From Kwoniella bestiolae CBS 10118 (Eukaryota; Basidiomycota; Tremellomycetes; Tremellales; Cryptococcaceae): a stretch of 64,000 nt of DNA. Position numbers and translations under genes: made by a program. The notes below the pieces were generated by a model that did no database searches, was not told the DNA's origin, and was given only the letters and a program-made list of their open reading frames with translations. Below, piece after piece: positions 24,811-36,380 of the stretch (positions are counted from its first letter, which is position 1; every line of letters starts with the position of its first letter). Where the stretch lies: assembly GCF_000512585.2 (NCBI RefSeq), contig NC_089242.1, positions 2,790,001 through 2,854,000 on the forward strand. Reading direction: 5' to 3'.

Positions 24811-25168
24811 TTTTGATTTGATCTGCTTTCGGCTGCTTGTCCATCCCTTGCAGTGGTTAGGGTATATCAGCTCAGGAGCTGGTCGAAGACTGGTATTGAC
24901 TTGGGTCTGGAGCGTATCCGCTGAAGTTACGAAAATTATATGTTCGATTTACCAACATTCCTCTTGAGCGTGTTGACAACTGGTGTTACGTTCTAGGCAC
25001 AAACATGATACTGTTACTGTACCTCGGTTATTCACCTCGCTGCAACCGAACACCTGCTCATGTTGAGGACGGTGATATTGCTATATTACATATTCGCGTA
25101 TATATGATATATGATATACGATATATAATAGTCTGCTTCAGTGTCTATGCTCTACTGATCTATCTACT
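24811..25168. other. Intergenic between NAPE-PLD 3' end and P450 5' end
   Basis: Contains the P450 upstream region and an AT-rich block of TATGATATATGATATACGATATATAA type near 25100, probably the 3' UTR of the gene on the right. No gene seen. Confidence 0.5.
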
Positions 25169-27257
25169 CTACTCCACCACAATAGTCTTCCCAGCAGGTA
25201 ACACGCAGAACTGATCCTCCGTCACATCTAATTTCTGTCTAGCAATTTCTAGGTCTAATGGTGGTTTATTGTCTAGTAATGAGATGACGATAATATTCAG
25301 CAAACTTCTATAGGTCATGAATGGACTACGACACAAAGATAGTATAGATATGATCAGCACAAGACACACTCACACGCTTCATCACTCATCAACCACGTTC
25401 CCCAATGCTGAGCTACGCTCTTCCTCACTTTCATCTGCAATGCCATCCTCACCGCTCCCTCCGGATCTGTATGCTGGAGATGCATATGCCATCTTGGCTC
25501 GTACGATCCTATGGGTATAGCAGCCAAATCTATTGGGCCCAATACTCTTCCGACGGCATGATATAACGTAGGGGAGTATCTATCCCAATCCAACCAGTCC
25601 AGTCAGCGTCAGTCTGTGGCCAATCTTACGGCCGAAGATGAGGAGAAGATGACTTACCCAGTATCACCCAGATGTATGAAGGACTTTGGTTTCTCCGTAT
25701 GGGATTTGACATGAAATGCTGCCCATAGAGTCGCGTTGGTATCTAATGGTGATCTAGCTGACCAGTGCTGCGACACGAGCAAGAGGCCATCATGTCAGCT
25801 AGACGTACTGTGACGAGGTACACTGCAATCGATAGCTGACTTACCATAGTAGGTACAGCCGTGATGGTGAACTGTCGATCTTTCTGACCCGGTCTGGACA
25901 ATGTATGTTGGCTTTCTTGCCACCAACTAGCATCGATTTCAGGTCAGCTTTATACTCTTCTTTCTTCTATCACTTGGTCCAGTTCAAGAGGTAAAGCACA
26001 TCGGATCTAGCCACTTACTCCAATTCAGTCACCCTAGTCACACCAAACTTCCGTATGAAAGATCCAACGCCCCTGGGTACAAACCATTCACAACTATCCC
26101 CTAGCTCCTTGATCGCTTCCGGATCGAGGTGATCAAAGTGGCTAGATTAGATGCTTATCAGCTTCTGTCCACTTTCATCACGACTCCGTTGATATTGAGG
26201 TTCATAACCCACTTATGCGATACCAGCACCACATCAACCCTCTTCAGCTCGCTCAATTCACACGGACTAGGCCTCAACCGCTGAGGAGCAATTCGTGAAG
26301 GTAGTGTCCGATCGGATAATGCGGGATCAGTGAGGATAGTGAGGTTGTCTAGAGTAACGTAGGAAGTGGATTGACCGAGCTATTTCATACAATTGTCACT
26401 CATCAGCCATGACTCTGCAGTTACGATCTCGGTGGTATACTCCAGCTCACCCAGGTCAAAGTCAACTTATCGGTCACTTTGACATCTGCACCTCCACTAC
26501 CGGATGTCCTACTTGTCGAAGTTTGTTTTGATGAGGAGGATGGGTAGAGTAAAGAGAAATCTGGTCGTTCGAGGGGTAAGTCGGGTATAGGTCTTTCTGG
26601 TGGAACCCCGCTGAGGTTCGGTGAATGATGTCTGAGCTATGATGTCTTGTCTACCGGTTGAAACAGATAGAGAGCTCACCCGTTGTAGAATAATTTGAGA
26701 GTTATCGTAGAAATGATTATCTTCCATAATGCCCATTCCTACGAGATCGACCAGCGTTAGCCTGAACGATCCACATGTATCAATCTGCGAGACAAGATCC
26801 TGTCAAATCAATATAGACTCACCCATGCACCTTGTTCTCTCCACTCCACATAGGGGTTCCAATACCTCCCAGCAAACTTCAAACTTGCATATCTATCCGT
26901 ACGATCAACATCGACTTTATCAGCTAGGCACTGAACTTCCTCCATGAAACACCAACTGACCTCTTCTTCAAAGCTTCCCTTTCAATCTCCTCAGCAGGTT
27001 TACTATAATCGGGTCCATCGCCCGGTAATCCCATCAGAGTATGCGATAGTTCTCGATTACGTTCTCTGATATGCGATCGACGGAGGGTATCGGTGTATGC
27101 TGATTCATGGTGTTGGATATTAGCCCATCACGCGATGCAGACTTGTAACGAGGAGATATCAGATTATCTTACCATAATATCCTAGCCATGCACCCGTCCA
27201 AGCTACAGGTAAGATGATAGCAGCCCTTTTCAAGCCGTACAGACTTGCTGCGTACAT
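25169..27257 (-). CDS. NAPE-hydrolysing phospholipase D-like metallo-hydrolase (Fmp30 type)
   Basis: Metallo-beta-lactamase-fold enzyme expected to hydrolyse N-acyl phosphatidylethanolamines; the yeast relative Fmp30 is mitochondrial. The N-terminus (MYAASLYGLKRAAIILPVAW...) looks like a targeting/membrane segment. Further exons give GRYWNPY, TLDNLTILTDPALSDR, RVDVVLVSH joined across an intron to NHFDHLD (the HxHxDH zinc motif), [53 protein letters not shown], then QHWGTWLMSDE, ending KTIVVE before TAG. The order of motifs is that of NAPE-PLD. It is transcribed away from PGS1 with 398 bp between the starts. About ten exons; some edges are approximate. Confidence 0.88.
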
Positions 27258-27655
27258 CGCGGTTGATTGATCGGTCGATTCCTTGATTGCTCGTTACTGA
27301 TACATCGGTCGGGTCTGAGATTGTCCTGTGATATACTGGTATATTCTATCTTCTAACTGTGTTCTTGAAGATGCATCATTGGATGCTTGTGAGCCGGTCA
27401 GTCTGCAAGTTGAGAATGAAATACACTATCGAACACTGAAAGGATGATCTGCAAACATCGAGCTAATTTTGGATTTTCATGGTTGGTGAGTCATGCCCAC
27501 GTGGCACCTGAGTCTATTTCAGCGAACAAAGCCCAACCACCTCTCGATGCCGTTCCGATTTATCCGCTTTTGCTTTCGAGATTTCAATCTTATCACTCTC
27601 CTCCATCTCTGTCATTATCCTGATCCCAATCCAAGTCACTGGGTCAACACCTACG
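27258..27655. promoter_or_regulatory. Shared divergent promoter, NAPE-PLD / PGS1
   Basis: 398 bp between two divergent start codons, both for phospholipid enzymes with likely mitochondrial location. No TATA-like or repeated element stands out. Confidence 0.5.
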
Positions 27656-29865
27656 ATGAGTAGATCTCAGCTGGCCATAAGAGATGCCCTCAGAGCCTCA
27701 TCATCCTCATTGGGCAAAGCAGGTCCCTCAAGATCTATCGTCCCTTTACCTAAACGAATCCCTTCTCAGGCTCACTCGATATGTCCAATCCACCAACATC
27801 ATCGGTACTCGACCGCAACATCCAGCACTGGTAGTAGTAGCAGCAATACCAGTACCTCCGGAATAATACAGAAACCTCAACCTCATCAACATCCAGCATT
27901 CGAATCTCTCTCTCAGGAATTATCCTCCTCCCAGCCATGTTTCGGTGCGAGAGGAGACGAGGTTGAATTGTTGACTTCGCCGCAGATGTTTTACGCGAGA
28001 CTGATAGAGATGATCAAGAGGGCTAAGAGGAGGGTTTTGATTAGTAGTTTGTACATCGGGGCAGAGGAGGGGGAGCTTGTGAGTTTCCGCCTCTTACTAT
28101 CTTTCGATCTGCACATACAATACCCTTGTAATGAATGTGTAGTATTTCCTGATCTCACCGATGACTATGAGATTACATGGTCTATAGTGATAGAAATATA
28201 GTGCTAACTTCGCTATATATACTACAGGTCGAATCAATACGTCAAGCCCTAACCAACAATCCGCAGTTGCGTACAGTATTCATACTAGATTACCATCGGT
28301 CTACCCGACTTTCCCGTAATTCCTCTTCATCGTCATTACCACCATCCACCGCACACCTTCTACTGCCCCTTGTGGAGGCTTTTCCAGACAGGTGCGAAGT
28401 CTGGTTATACCGTTCACCGAAACTACGAGGGTTGATGGAGAAGATCGTACCGGAGCGGTATGATGAGGGGTGGGGAACGTGGCATGGGAAGTGGTATGGC
28501 GTAGATGATGAGGTATTGATAAGTGGGTGAGTGATTTTTCCTTTTCTTATGACCATCAGAGGATCTATTCCCACAGCTTGCAAGCATCGACAAAGGAAGA
28601 GAAGGGTAAAAGAAGCCAGTATTGACTCAGTTGTCTTGCTACTACAGAGCCAACCTTGCCTCGTCGTATTTTACGAATCGACAAGATCGATATATCCACT
28701 TCAAATCCAACCCCTCGCTCTTATCATACCTCTCATCCCTTACCCGACTATTCACCCAATACTCCTACCTCCTCCATCACTCACCACCAGCACACATCTC
28801 CCCAACCTATACCGTCCCATTACCTAACCCCACTTCCTCTCCCTCATCCTCTAATGCATCTCGAGCATCACTAATATGGCCCAGTGCTTCCATCCATCCT
28901 CGCCGGTTCTCCACCCACGCCCTAGCGACACTCACGGCATTCCAGAACTCGTGGAAATCGTCCAATGCAAATAGGTCAAGGAGGGTGGATATAGATACAT
29001 GGTTTTGGCCTGTCATCCAATCCGGTGTATTGGGTTTGAAAGAGGAAGAGAGGAATCTAGTGAAAGTGTGGAATGCCATTCAGAAGAGCTATGAGAGTGA
29101 TGAGGAGGGGAGTAAGGTGAGGGTGGACTTGACATCTGGGTATTTCGGGTTGTACAAGGAGTATAAGAGGTTGGTATTGGATAGTCCGGCTAGTACGGGA
29201 GTTATTGCTGCTAGTCCGAAGGTGAGCTCATATTTTTTACCATCATAAAAATGCCATTGTAGAGCTGACTCTCTTGACGGATCTAGGCCAATGGGTTTTA
29301 CGGCTCGAAGGGGTTTTCCCGACTGATACCTGAGGGATATACATTACTAGAAAGTAGATTCCACAGAGAGGCTGTCAGGAGGGGACGAGCGTGGGATGAA
29401 GAGAAAGGTGAGGGTGTGAAATTGAGGGAATGGGAGAAGAAAGGTTGGACATATCATTCTAAGGGTGAGTCGAATTTTCTCACCATATATCTTATGATGT
29501 GCCAGAAGCAGACATCAAGATCATATGACCATCCTCATCTGTCATATTAATGTGATACTCACACTCCCTTCAATGCGGACATAGGAATATGGCTATCCCC
29601 CACCTCCTCATCAACAAACTCAAATCCTTTCCTAACGTTCATAGGTTCTTCCAACCTCTCCACCAGATCATTAACGTTAGATACAGAGTTATCCTTGATC
29701 ATGATGACTTCTTCTCCCACCTTGCGCAAATCACTGGGTCAAGAGGTAAAGACTATAAATAAGGATTCAAAGTATGTGGGCGAGGAGACGTGGAATAGCG
29801 AGGAGAGGAAGGTGAGCTGGTTGGCTTGGGTGTTGGTCGCGCTGGGTGTGGAGGGGATGTTATAG
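27656..29865 (+). CDS. PGS1: CDP-diacylglycerol-glycerol-3-phosphate 3-phosphatidyltransferase
   Basis: Makes phosphatidylglycerophosphate, the committed step to cardiolipin, in mitochondria. The N-terminus is Ser/Arg/His-rich like a presequence. The core begins CFGARGDEVELLTSPQMFYARLIEMI and KRRVLISSLYIGAEEGEL, then across an intron VESIRQALTNNPQLRTVFILDYHRSTR. The first HKD motif is HGKWYGVDDEVLISG joined to ANLASSYFTNRQDRY. The second site is YHSKGIWLS...FLTFIGSSNLSTRS. The length and the SGANL...YFTNRQDRY signature are specific to PGS1 among phospholipase D superfamily members. The gene ends VALGVEGML, TAG at 29863-29865. Confidence 0.94.
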
Positions 29866-30349
29866 CCTCTGGACGGGAGGTGAGGATGTGGTACATACGT
29901 ATACACATAGATCAAATATTTGCATAGATATAGATATCCTGCATTATATACCTGGTTATGATCTGCAACAGTCCCCATGCATCTGTAATGTACTCAAGTT
30001 ATACCGCTCGTGCTCTGTGAATGATGTATGCCATACATGCACTTCAGTACTGGTATACAAATGACGAGCCAAGCCTAAAAAAGCACAGTCGATGATTATA
30101 TGTACTACCGCCACACTGCGCAGAGCATGTTCTAGCAACAAATGTATGAGCAACGGGATTATCCGGCATACAACTATGACGCAACTCCACTCACAGACAG
30201 AGATAACACAGCATCTACCTGAAAAAGTACTCGTCTCGTTATCTCGATATCTCTTCCTGCTTCATCTCTCAATCATCTATCAAAGACATAACAACCTATC
30301 CACATCACTTTACTCAACCCACTCTATCCATATTAACATACCACACACA
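29866..30349. other. Intergenic between PGS1 and the Vip1-like gene
   Basis: 3' UTR of PGS1 followed by the upstream region of the RRM gene. Small ORFs on both strands look like noise. Confidence 0.5.
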
Positions 30350-31886
30350 ATGGCTCAACCATCCGAATCAGCCGCCAACCCCATCGTCCCTGCCCCTGCG
30401 CCAGCTCCAACACTGGGCGCATCAACTTCCTCTCCAATCACCGCCACCACTGCAGCCTCATCAGGATACACCATCCATGTCAGCGGACTAGCAACTGAAA
30501 CTACCGAAGACAAGTTACATGATTTCTTCTCTTTCTGTGGGAAATTGATCTCTGTCAAGAAGACCGGCAATGAGGCGGATATCACTTTTGAGAAATTGAG
30601 TGCTATGAGGACTAGTTTGTGGGTTCTTTTACCTCTTCGCTTTCTCTCTCTTTACTTAATGTCATAGCCGATCTGCTTCGGTGTGGTGTAGGTAGATGGA
30701 ATGGTGCTAATGCTTTTTGACCTTGTACAGGATGCTCAACGGTGGTACTGTGAGTGTTTTGTCATCCATATCCGTCTTATCTGAAGACTCCCCTTCCCAT
30801 TCGTCCATCGCACCCTCACTCCACAACCCTGAAAAGGACGTATGCTAAACCTGCTTGTCCACCACGCAGCTCGACGGAGCCCACCTTGAAGTCACCTCAG
30901 CCTCCGACGCCGAGCCCAAGACCGCCTCGGTCCTCCCTACCGGCGCTACCGGGTCGACAGCCATTGGAGCCACTGATTCGCCAATCGGCCAAGAAGACAA
31001 GCCAAGAGTGAGTCAAATCCAGCTCTGAGGCCTCCATCTTCGGCAATACCAGAAAATGAAGCTGATCGTTCTGGATCCTATGCAGGCCGCCATCGTAGCT
31101 GAGTACCTCGCTCATGGATACGTTCTCGGTGATAACATCATCCAAAAAGCTATTGACATCGACAGTGAGTTCCTTTTTCATATAACAAAGTCGTCCATCT
31201 TCTCATCGATCCATGTATAAATTCTGTTGGTAAGAACTTTTGCTGATAAGTTATGATATGTGTATCAGACAAACAAGGCATCTCATCCCGATTCCTCCAA
31301 TTCTTCAACTCCCTCGACCAAAACATCGGTAACAAGGTAGTAGGCGAGAACAAGACCGTCTCAGGCAAGATCAACGAAACCGCCGCCGCGGGAGTAGCCA
31401 AAGCCAGAGAAGTAGATCAACATAGAGGTTTCTCAGCTAGATTGCACGATTACTATGCTAGAATCTTCAACAACCCTTCTGTACAAAAGTGGGTTTCTCA
31501 GTCTCTCCACTTCCCCTCGATTTTCTCTCTCTCGATGGTCGAAAGTTGATTTATGTATTTGCGGCGCTAACGTAGGCCCCGTGATAGGATCGTGCAATTC
31601 TACACTACCACTCAAAAACAGGTTTTGGACGTACATGAGGAAGCTAAGCGAATTGCCGTGAGTGGTTTCCCCTCTCCTTCTGCCTCCTGCTTCGGAAATC
31701 CATGTCATGAGAGCATCTTGCTGATTTGACTTTATCCCACTACAGGAGGAGAAGAAACAACATGCTACCCCCATCCCTCCCGTGAACGCCACCGCTGACG
31801 AGCCAGGAGCTGGTGCCGGTATCACCACTGCTCAGGCTCCTGCCACTGGTGCCCCCGCTCCTGGCGCTGTTGCCCTTGGTCCTTAG
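30350..31886 (+). CDS. Vip1-like RRM protein
   Basis: An N-terminal Ala/Pro/Ser-rich stretch precedes one RRM: GYTIHVSGLATETTEDKLHDFF (RNP2 region), KLISVKKTGNEADITFEK, then after introns LMLNGGT and LDGAHLEV. A conserved helical region follows (AAIVAEYLAHGYVLGDNIIQ, GISSRFLQFFNSLDQNIG, SARLHDYYARIFNNPSVQK) and a Pro/Ala/Gly-rich tail ending ALGP. This arrangement matches the fungal family of Schizosaccharomyces Vip1; the molecular role is not well defined. LMLNGGT requires a 19-nt exon (30731-30749). Confidence 0.85.
30731..30749 (+). other. 19-nt microexon of the Vip1-like gene
   Basis: GATGCTCAACGGTGGTACT lies between TTGTACAG and GTGAGTG. The preceding exon ends ACT AGT TT before GTGGGT, and the joined reading is T-S-L-M-L-N-G-G-T-L-D-G-A-H-L, in frame into the next exon. 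Confidence 0.8.
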
Positions 31887-32539
31887 ATGTGACGTCGTTC
31901 TTTGTGTGAGAAGGAAAGGACAGGAAAGGAGTAGGATACAGCGATACCTTGATATTATACACCGTACACCGTAGTGTAGTGATTGTAGAGTGAATGGAAA
32001 TCTCTTATGCAGTTGTCAATCTAATTGATATATCTCTGGCTGAGCGGAGATTGATTAACCCGAATTGACTTTATCGAGCCGTGACATGAGATATCCAAGA
32101 GTATACATGTAAACATATATATACGAACACATGAGATATGAAAAATCTAGGCTATATCTCAAGCCATTAACCCCGCAGTCCCAGAGTAGTCCTGATCGAG
32201 TTATCCTCCCTTCTCCTTCTAGATGAAGAGAGAAAGTTTTGTTGTGAGATAAAAGAGGACGTCACCAAATTGCACTAAAGCCTGTTTGTATATCGGGGCT
32301 GTTAAAGCACTTCTCCATAACATAAAGGAGACTTTCAACCTTGATCCTCTTGAAGGAAAGGTCGAAAACTTCGATATAAGGCTACCCCACCATTCCCATA
32401 CCAAGTCCAATTCATCCAATTATACCCTCCACGCGGGCGAGCGACGCTTCTACGGGCTTCTCACGGACGAGCCGCGAGAGAAAGGGAGAGGACGCATTTC
32501 TGGTCGGGAATTGCTTGGTCGAATTAACGCAAGGATCCG
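31887..32539. other. Intergenic, 3' of the Vip1-like gene
   Basis: AT-rich 3' UTR, then a stretch around 32430-32540 noticeably richer in CG than its surroundings. An 85-codon plus-strand frame (32286-32543) has no recognisable domain. Confidence 0.4.
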
Positions 32540-32877
32540 CTAAGATCGGTCAGACACCGCTCCTCGCGAAGAGGAGAGGTGAAAGGGGGGTTGAAATTCC
32601 AGGACCTTGGCCCGCTCGCGAGTGGGGATGGTATTGGCTATAATAAATAGAAGAGATGAGTCAGCATTGGGTGATACGGAGATGGATAGGGGAAGGGTGT
32701 TGGTTGAGGTTGAGAGGATTGAAAAGTACAACTCACCTAGCCAGTCCATCGGTTCGTAACGAGCATTGTGACCTTGGAGCTGCGAGTCAAAGCACAAGAA
32801 AGATCAGCTCAGCGGCGTCTCCATGATTCCATGAATGGCTCCTTCCTGGTCGACAGTCGTAGGTACATTCTCACTTA
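32540..32877 (-). CDS. Possible small spliced gene on the minus strand (3' part)
   Basis: On the minus strand three canonical splice junctions line up: donor CAG|GTAAGT at 32877, acceptor ACTCGCAG before 32782, donor CTAG|GTGAGT after 32740 and acceptor TTATTATAG before 32637, with branch-like GAGCTGATC in the first intron. The joined frame reads LQGHNARYEPMDWLANTIPTRERAKVLEFQPPF and continues to TAG at 32542-32540. I could not find a convincing upstream coding exon; a Met at 32749 would leave only about 36 residues. Two GC-rich inverted repeats lie in the last exon. It may be a short protein gene with an unseen first exon, or a spliced non-coding RNA. Confidence 0.35.
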
Positions 32878-33806
32878 CCTGCGGGGGGTTTCTTAGAGAA
32901 AAGAAAGAAAGAGAGAGAGAGAAGCAGAACCCAAATTCTGAAATCTCAAAATCAAGAAACCCAAATTACACGTTGAGGAATGCGACTCGACCACGAGGCA
33001 TTGAGCAATTACGGGAATATGCGGCGTTATGACACATATCCACCAGAGAGAGTTAATTACGTAATGGTTTGACTCCATCCCATTGTTGTGCTCCACGTGG
33101 TAATTGACGCAAACTCAACCAACAGCTAGTACCTATGAGCCATTGTACGGTAGTTTGAAAGAAGCGGCCTCTCAACAGTTCAACAAGAGATATCCTCCAG
33201 AAATATTCATGTCTAAGTCCTTCTCCTGCAGTAACATTTACCTCTACACTAATACGAAAAAGAACCAAGATCACACCTCGCTCTCCTTCCTGAAAAAGCC
33301 TCTCCTCAGCTGAAAACACTACAACATACTTTTAGATGTATTTGAAATCGCCTAAGAGCAGGATACTTGAATGTAGCGCCAGCTGAATTGATCCTGCATT
33401 ATGCTATCAAGAGGTGCGGATACGAGTAGCCCTCATGTTTGTATGTATAGTTATCTAATCTCGCTCTGTAGCACAGGTACATACTCGTAATTGCCGCATC
33501 TCTCCCTAAAAAGACTCGTCGATCATTTAATGGCTCGTGGTCCAGGCACGGGTCGATCATCTCAACTTGGCCAATGAGAATGAGAAACCTACAAGCTATA
33601 AATAAAGTTATCCTTTGTTCTTGAGATGGCGGTAAGTAGTCAAGGTATCTTGGCGACAGTAGTGAGAGCATGAGAAGGATGGGAGCTGGGTCACCCATTA
33701 TCTTGGAAGTTACGTATATATACACGTATCATCCTTGCACGAAATCTCCCTTCTCACACACCACTAATCTCCCGATACGGACCATTGTAATAACAGAAGA
33801 CAACCC
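32878..33806. other. Intergenic upstream of the BIM1-like gene
   Basis: Contains a GA-rich run (about 32898-32925) and the upstream region of the BIM1-like gene, with a TATA-like tacgtatatatac at 33713. No gene supported. Confidence 0.45.
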
Positions 33807-34953
33807 ATGATCATGTTCTCACTCAAATCGTTACTCGCTGCTTGCCTCTTGGCTTCGACGACATTTGCTCATTTCACTCTTGACTATCCGGTGAGTGGTC
33901 GTGCCTATGCCATCAATAAGTTTACGACTGGGATTACCTGACTGATGTGTAACTTCCGCCAAAGACTTCAAGAGGGTTTGACGATGATAACGAGCCCCAA
34001 GTGAGTTGAACATCGTAACTGCACCTCACAGTACAGGCCATAGACACTAATGCATACTTTGGGATGATAATAGTATTGCGGTGGTTTCCCAAATGTAGCG
34101 TCACCAAGACAACCTTTCTCATTAGGTCAAGGTCCAAGTGAGTGGTCCATACCCACCCCTCGCATCACTCCAGATATAGCTTGACTTGAGTATATTGAAT
34201 ATTGCAAACACATACTGATCCCTTTCTCATCTTACTACCCTCAGTCAGGATCGACTCGCACCACAATCTCGCAACTGTCGTAGCATTCATCTCGACCTCT
34301 TCCAACCCTACCTCATTTAACGATTTCAACACTACCTCCAACGGGACCAGTATCCCCTTGGCTACACCGATCTTCCAGGTGAAACAGGGGGAGTATTGCT
34401 TTAATGTCGATTTGGGCGGGTTGGGTGTGGGGCTGAGTAATGGTAGTGAGGTGACTCTTCAGGTACAATACGATGGAGTGAGTGTTCTGCTGCCGATTCA
34501 TAGCGTCTGATTCCATCGACCTTCTAGTATGAGGATTTTTCCACGTCTTGAAGTATCCTCCACTCCATATTTTCCACCCTGCTCGCCTCTCAATGCCCCT
34601 CAATAGCCCTTCTCGTCCATCTCCGTATCCTTGTGTCTCATGCAAAAGTACCTGACTGATCATCTCTTCAACCCCAGGGCGACGGAAACCTCTATCAATG
34701 TACCGACCTCATCCTTATCGAAGGATACTCCATCCCATCCAACGAAACATGTACCAACGACGCGTCCCTTTCCAACGCTACTGCATCTTCCACAACTTCA
34801 TCAGCGTCTGGAGCATCGACCAGCGCAGCCTCGCCCTCTGCCTCTGCGTCGGGGTCTTCCGGATCATCTAGCGGCGCGTTTGCCAGAGTTGAGCTTGCTA
34901 GTGTGGGATTGATTGGATCTTTGGTCGGGATGGCTGGTTTGATGTTGTTGTAG
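33807..34953 (+). CDS. BIM1/X325-type copper-site protein, GPI-anchored
   Basis: Five exons (33807-33890, 33965-34000, 34074-34137, 34245-34477, 34678-34953) join in phase to 230 residues. A signal peptide (FSLKSLLAACLLASTTFA) is followed directly by HFTLDYP, so the mature protein starts with histidine as in LPMO-like copper proteins. The family motif TSRGFDDDNEPQ / YCGGFPN follows, then an immunoglobulin-like core with NTT/NGT/NGS glycosylation sites, four Cys in the domain, a Ser/Ala-rich linker and a hydrophobic C-terminus (ELASVGLIGSLVGMAGLMLL) typical of GPI attachment. Relatives in Cryptococcus (Bim1) help copper uptake at the cell surface rather than cleaving polysaccharide. The copper role here is inferred from the family. 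Confidence 0.87.
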
Positions 34954-36380
34954 ATGAGCGACGTTGAGTATGGGTGTGCGTTTTCGGTTGAAGGTTGGGT
35001 CAGTGTTCGATAGATCGAAAAAGGTCGAAGAATATGTTAGAAGTGTTTATAATCACGTTCGAGTCAATCGTTAACATGCATCCACGATAATGATGACGCC
35101 ATCTGTTTTCGTCAGACGACATCCCGATTGCTTAGTGACATACGTACAGCTTTCGCATCGTGCGAGACGAGGCAAATTGGTCAACTTGAAACAGAAAAAG
35201 GCAAGCTTGTGAACCACTTTCTCACGTTCGGTTCCACCAGCAGTCGGTTTACAAACTGCGTATCCCATCTTGAACTATTCCAGATGTGTGCCGAATGGTC
35301 TCATCGACGTATGAACGTTGTCTATGCTCATCTTCGTTAGCATATGCATCCATCAAACATGTTCGACCCCTCGCATACGGTCCGTCGAACGTGTACTCGA
35401 CTTGAGACAATCCATGTCGGACTGTGGAGCTGCGAACTGCGAATGACTTGGGTGAATTTGGAATCATTTAGAGTCCCAACCTTCATCTTCTATGTTTTTT
35501 TGGAAATTTGGAATTGATGGGTTCTCCATGGTCAAGTACGGTATTTGGGAATCGATCTTTTGGTGTGATACGGAGTTTCAATATGGAATAACTTGTGCGG
35601 ATGAAGGACCACGTAATTAGGCGACTAACTCTCGAGCTTCATAAAAGTCTGTGAAAGTGTGGGTTTAGATATAAATAGAAGATATCTTCGAACGTGCGTT
35701 AAATACCACGACAAAACCATCCTATCAGTCATTTTCACTCGCCGATATGAGTTTCGTATGCATGTTGTATGTGCTGTGAGTTACAACTGTCCGGCTGTTC
35801 TATTTTTAGAACCCCTGAACCACATGGGTGAAAGAGGCGGGTCCTTACCTCACACGACTGGGTACGAGTAATCTCAACTTGGGAATCCCGAAATTTCACA
35901 AGCAGGCACTTGTAACGTACTGATCGACGTGCAGTTCTATATTTGGAACTCGCATTTTGCAGTTCGATCTTACATACTTGTATATAAGAAGACGAACGTG
36001 CGATAAATCATGAAGATTCGAGTAATCTGGTTCATCCATCTACTTGATTTTCTCATCCAGACTGATCTCCATTGACACACATCTCACCATAACGGTCGTG
36101 ACCCAGTCTGTATAGGATGACATGATCTATTTATAATTCCACCAAGTCAAGAACGTTCTTGGCTTGTCGATGGATGATGTATGATTCGTCGAACATGCAT
36201 GACTCCACTGACAGCTTTCATCTCAAAGCGGACGGATTGAATTTTTCGGCTCTCTACGAGGTATATGGGACATTATATAATACTATGTTTAAATTCTGTG
36301 CGATACTCAGTACCCATCAATCGATAGTAGTACATCCTCCAATAAGACTAAAAACTTGTGTGGACTAACACGCATACAAG
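34954..36380. promoter_or_regulatory. Long upstream region of the phosphate permease gene
   Basis: 1.4 kb without a supported gene. It holds two related blocks (35669-35704 and 35981-36008), each with a TATA-like stretch then CGAACGTGCG and TAAAT; the reverse of the core is GCACGTTCG, containing CACGTT. A third, shorter CGAACGTGT occurs near 35386. Small ORFs have no recognisable features. Confidence 0.45.

Noticed and set aside
32862..32885. ACTTACCTG on the plus strand, resembling the 5' end of U1 snRNA
   Set aside because: It is the reverse complement of a perfect splice donor (CAGGTAAGT), and the downstream sequence lacks U1 stem-loops.
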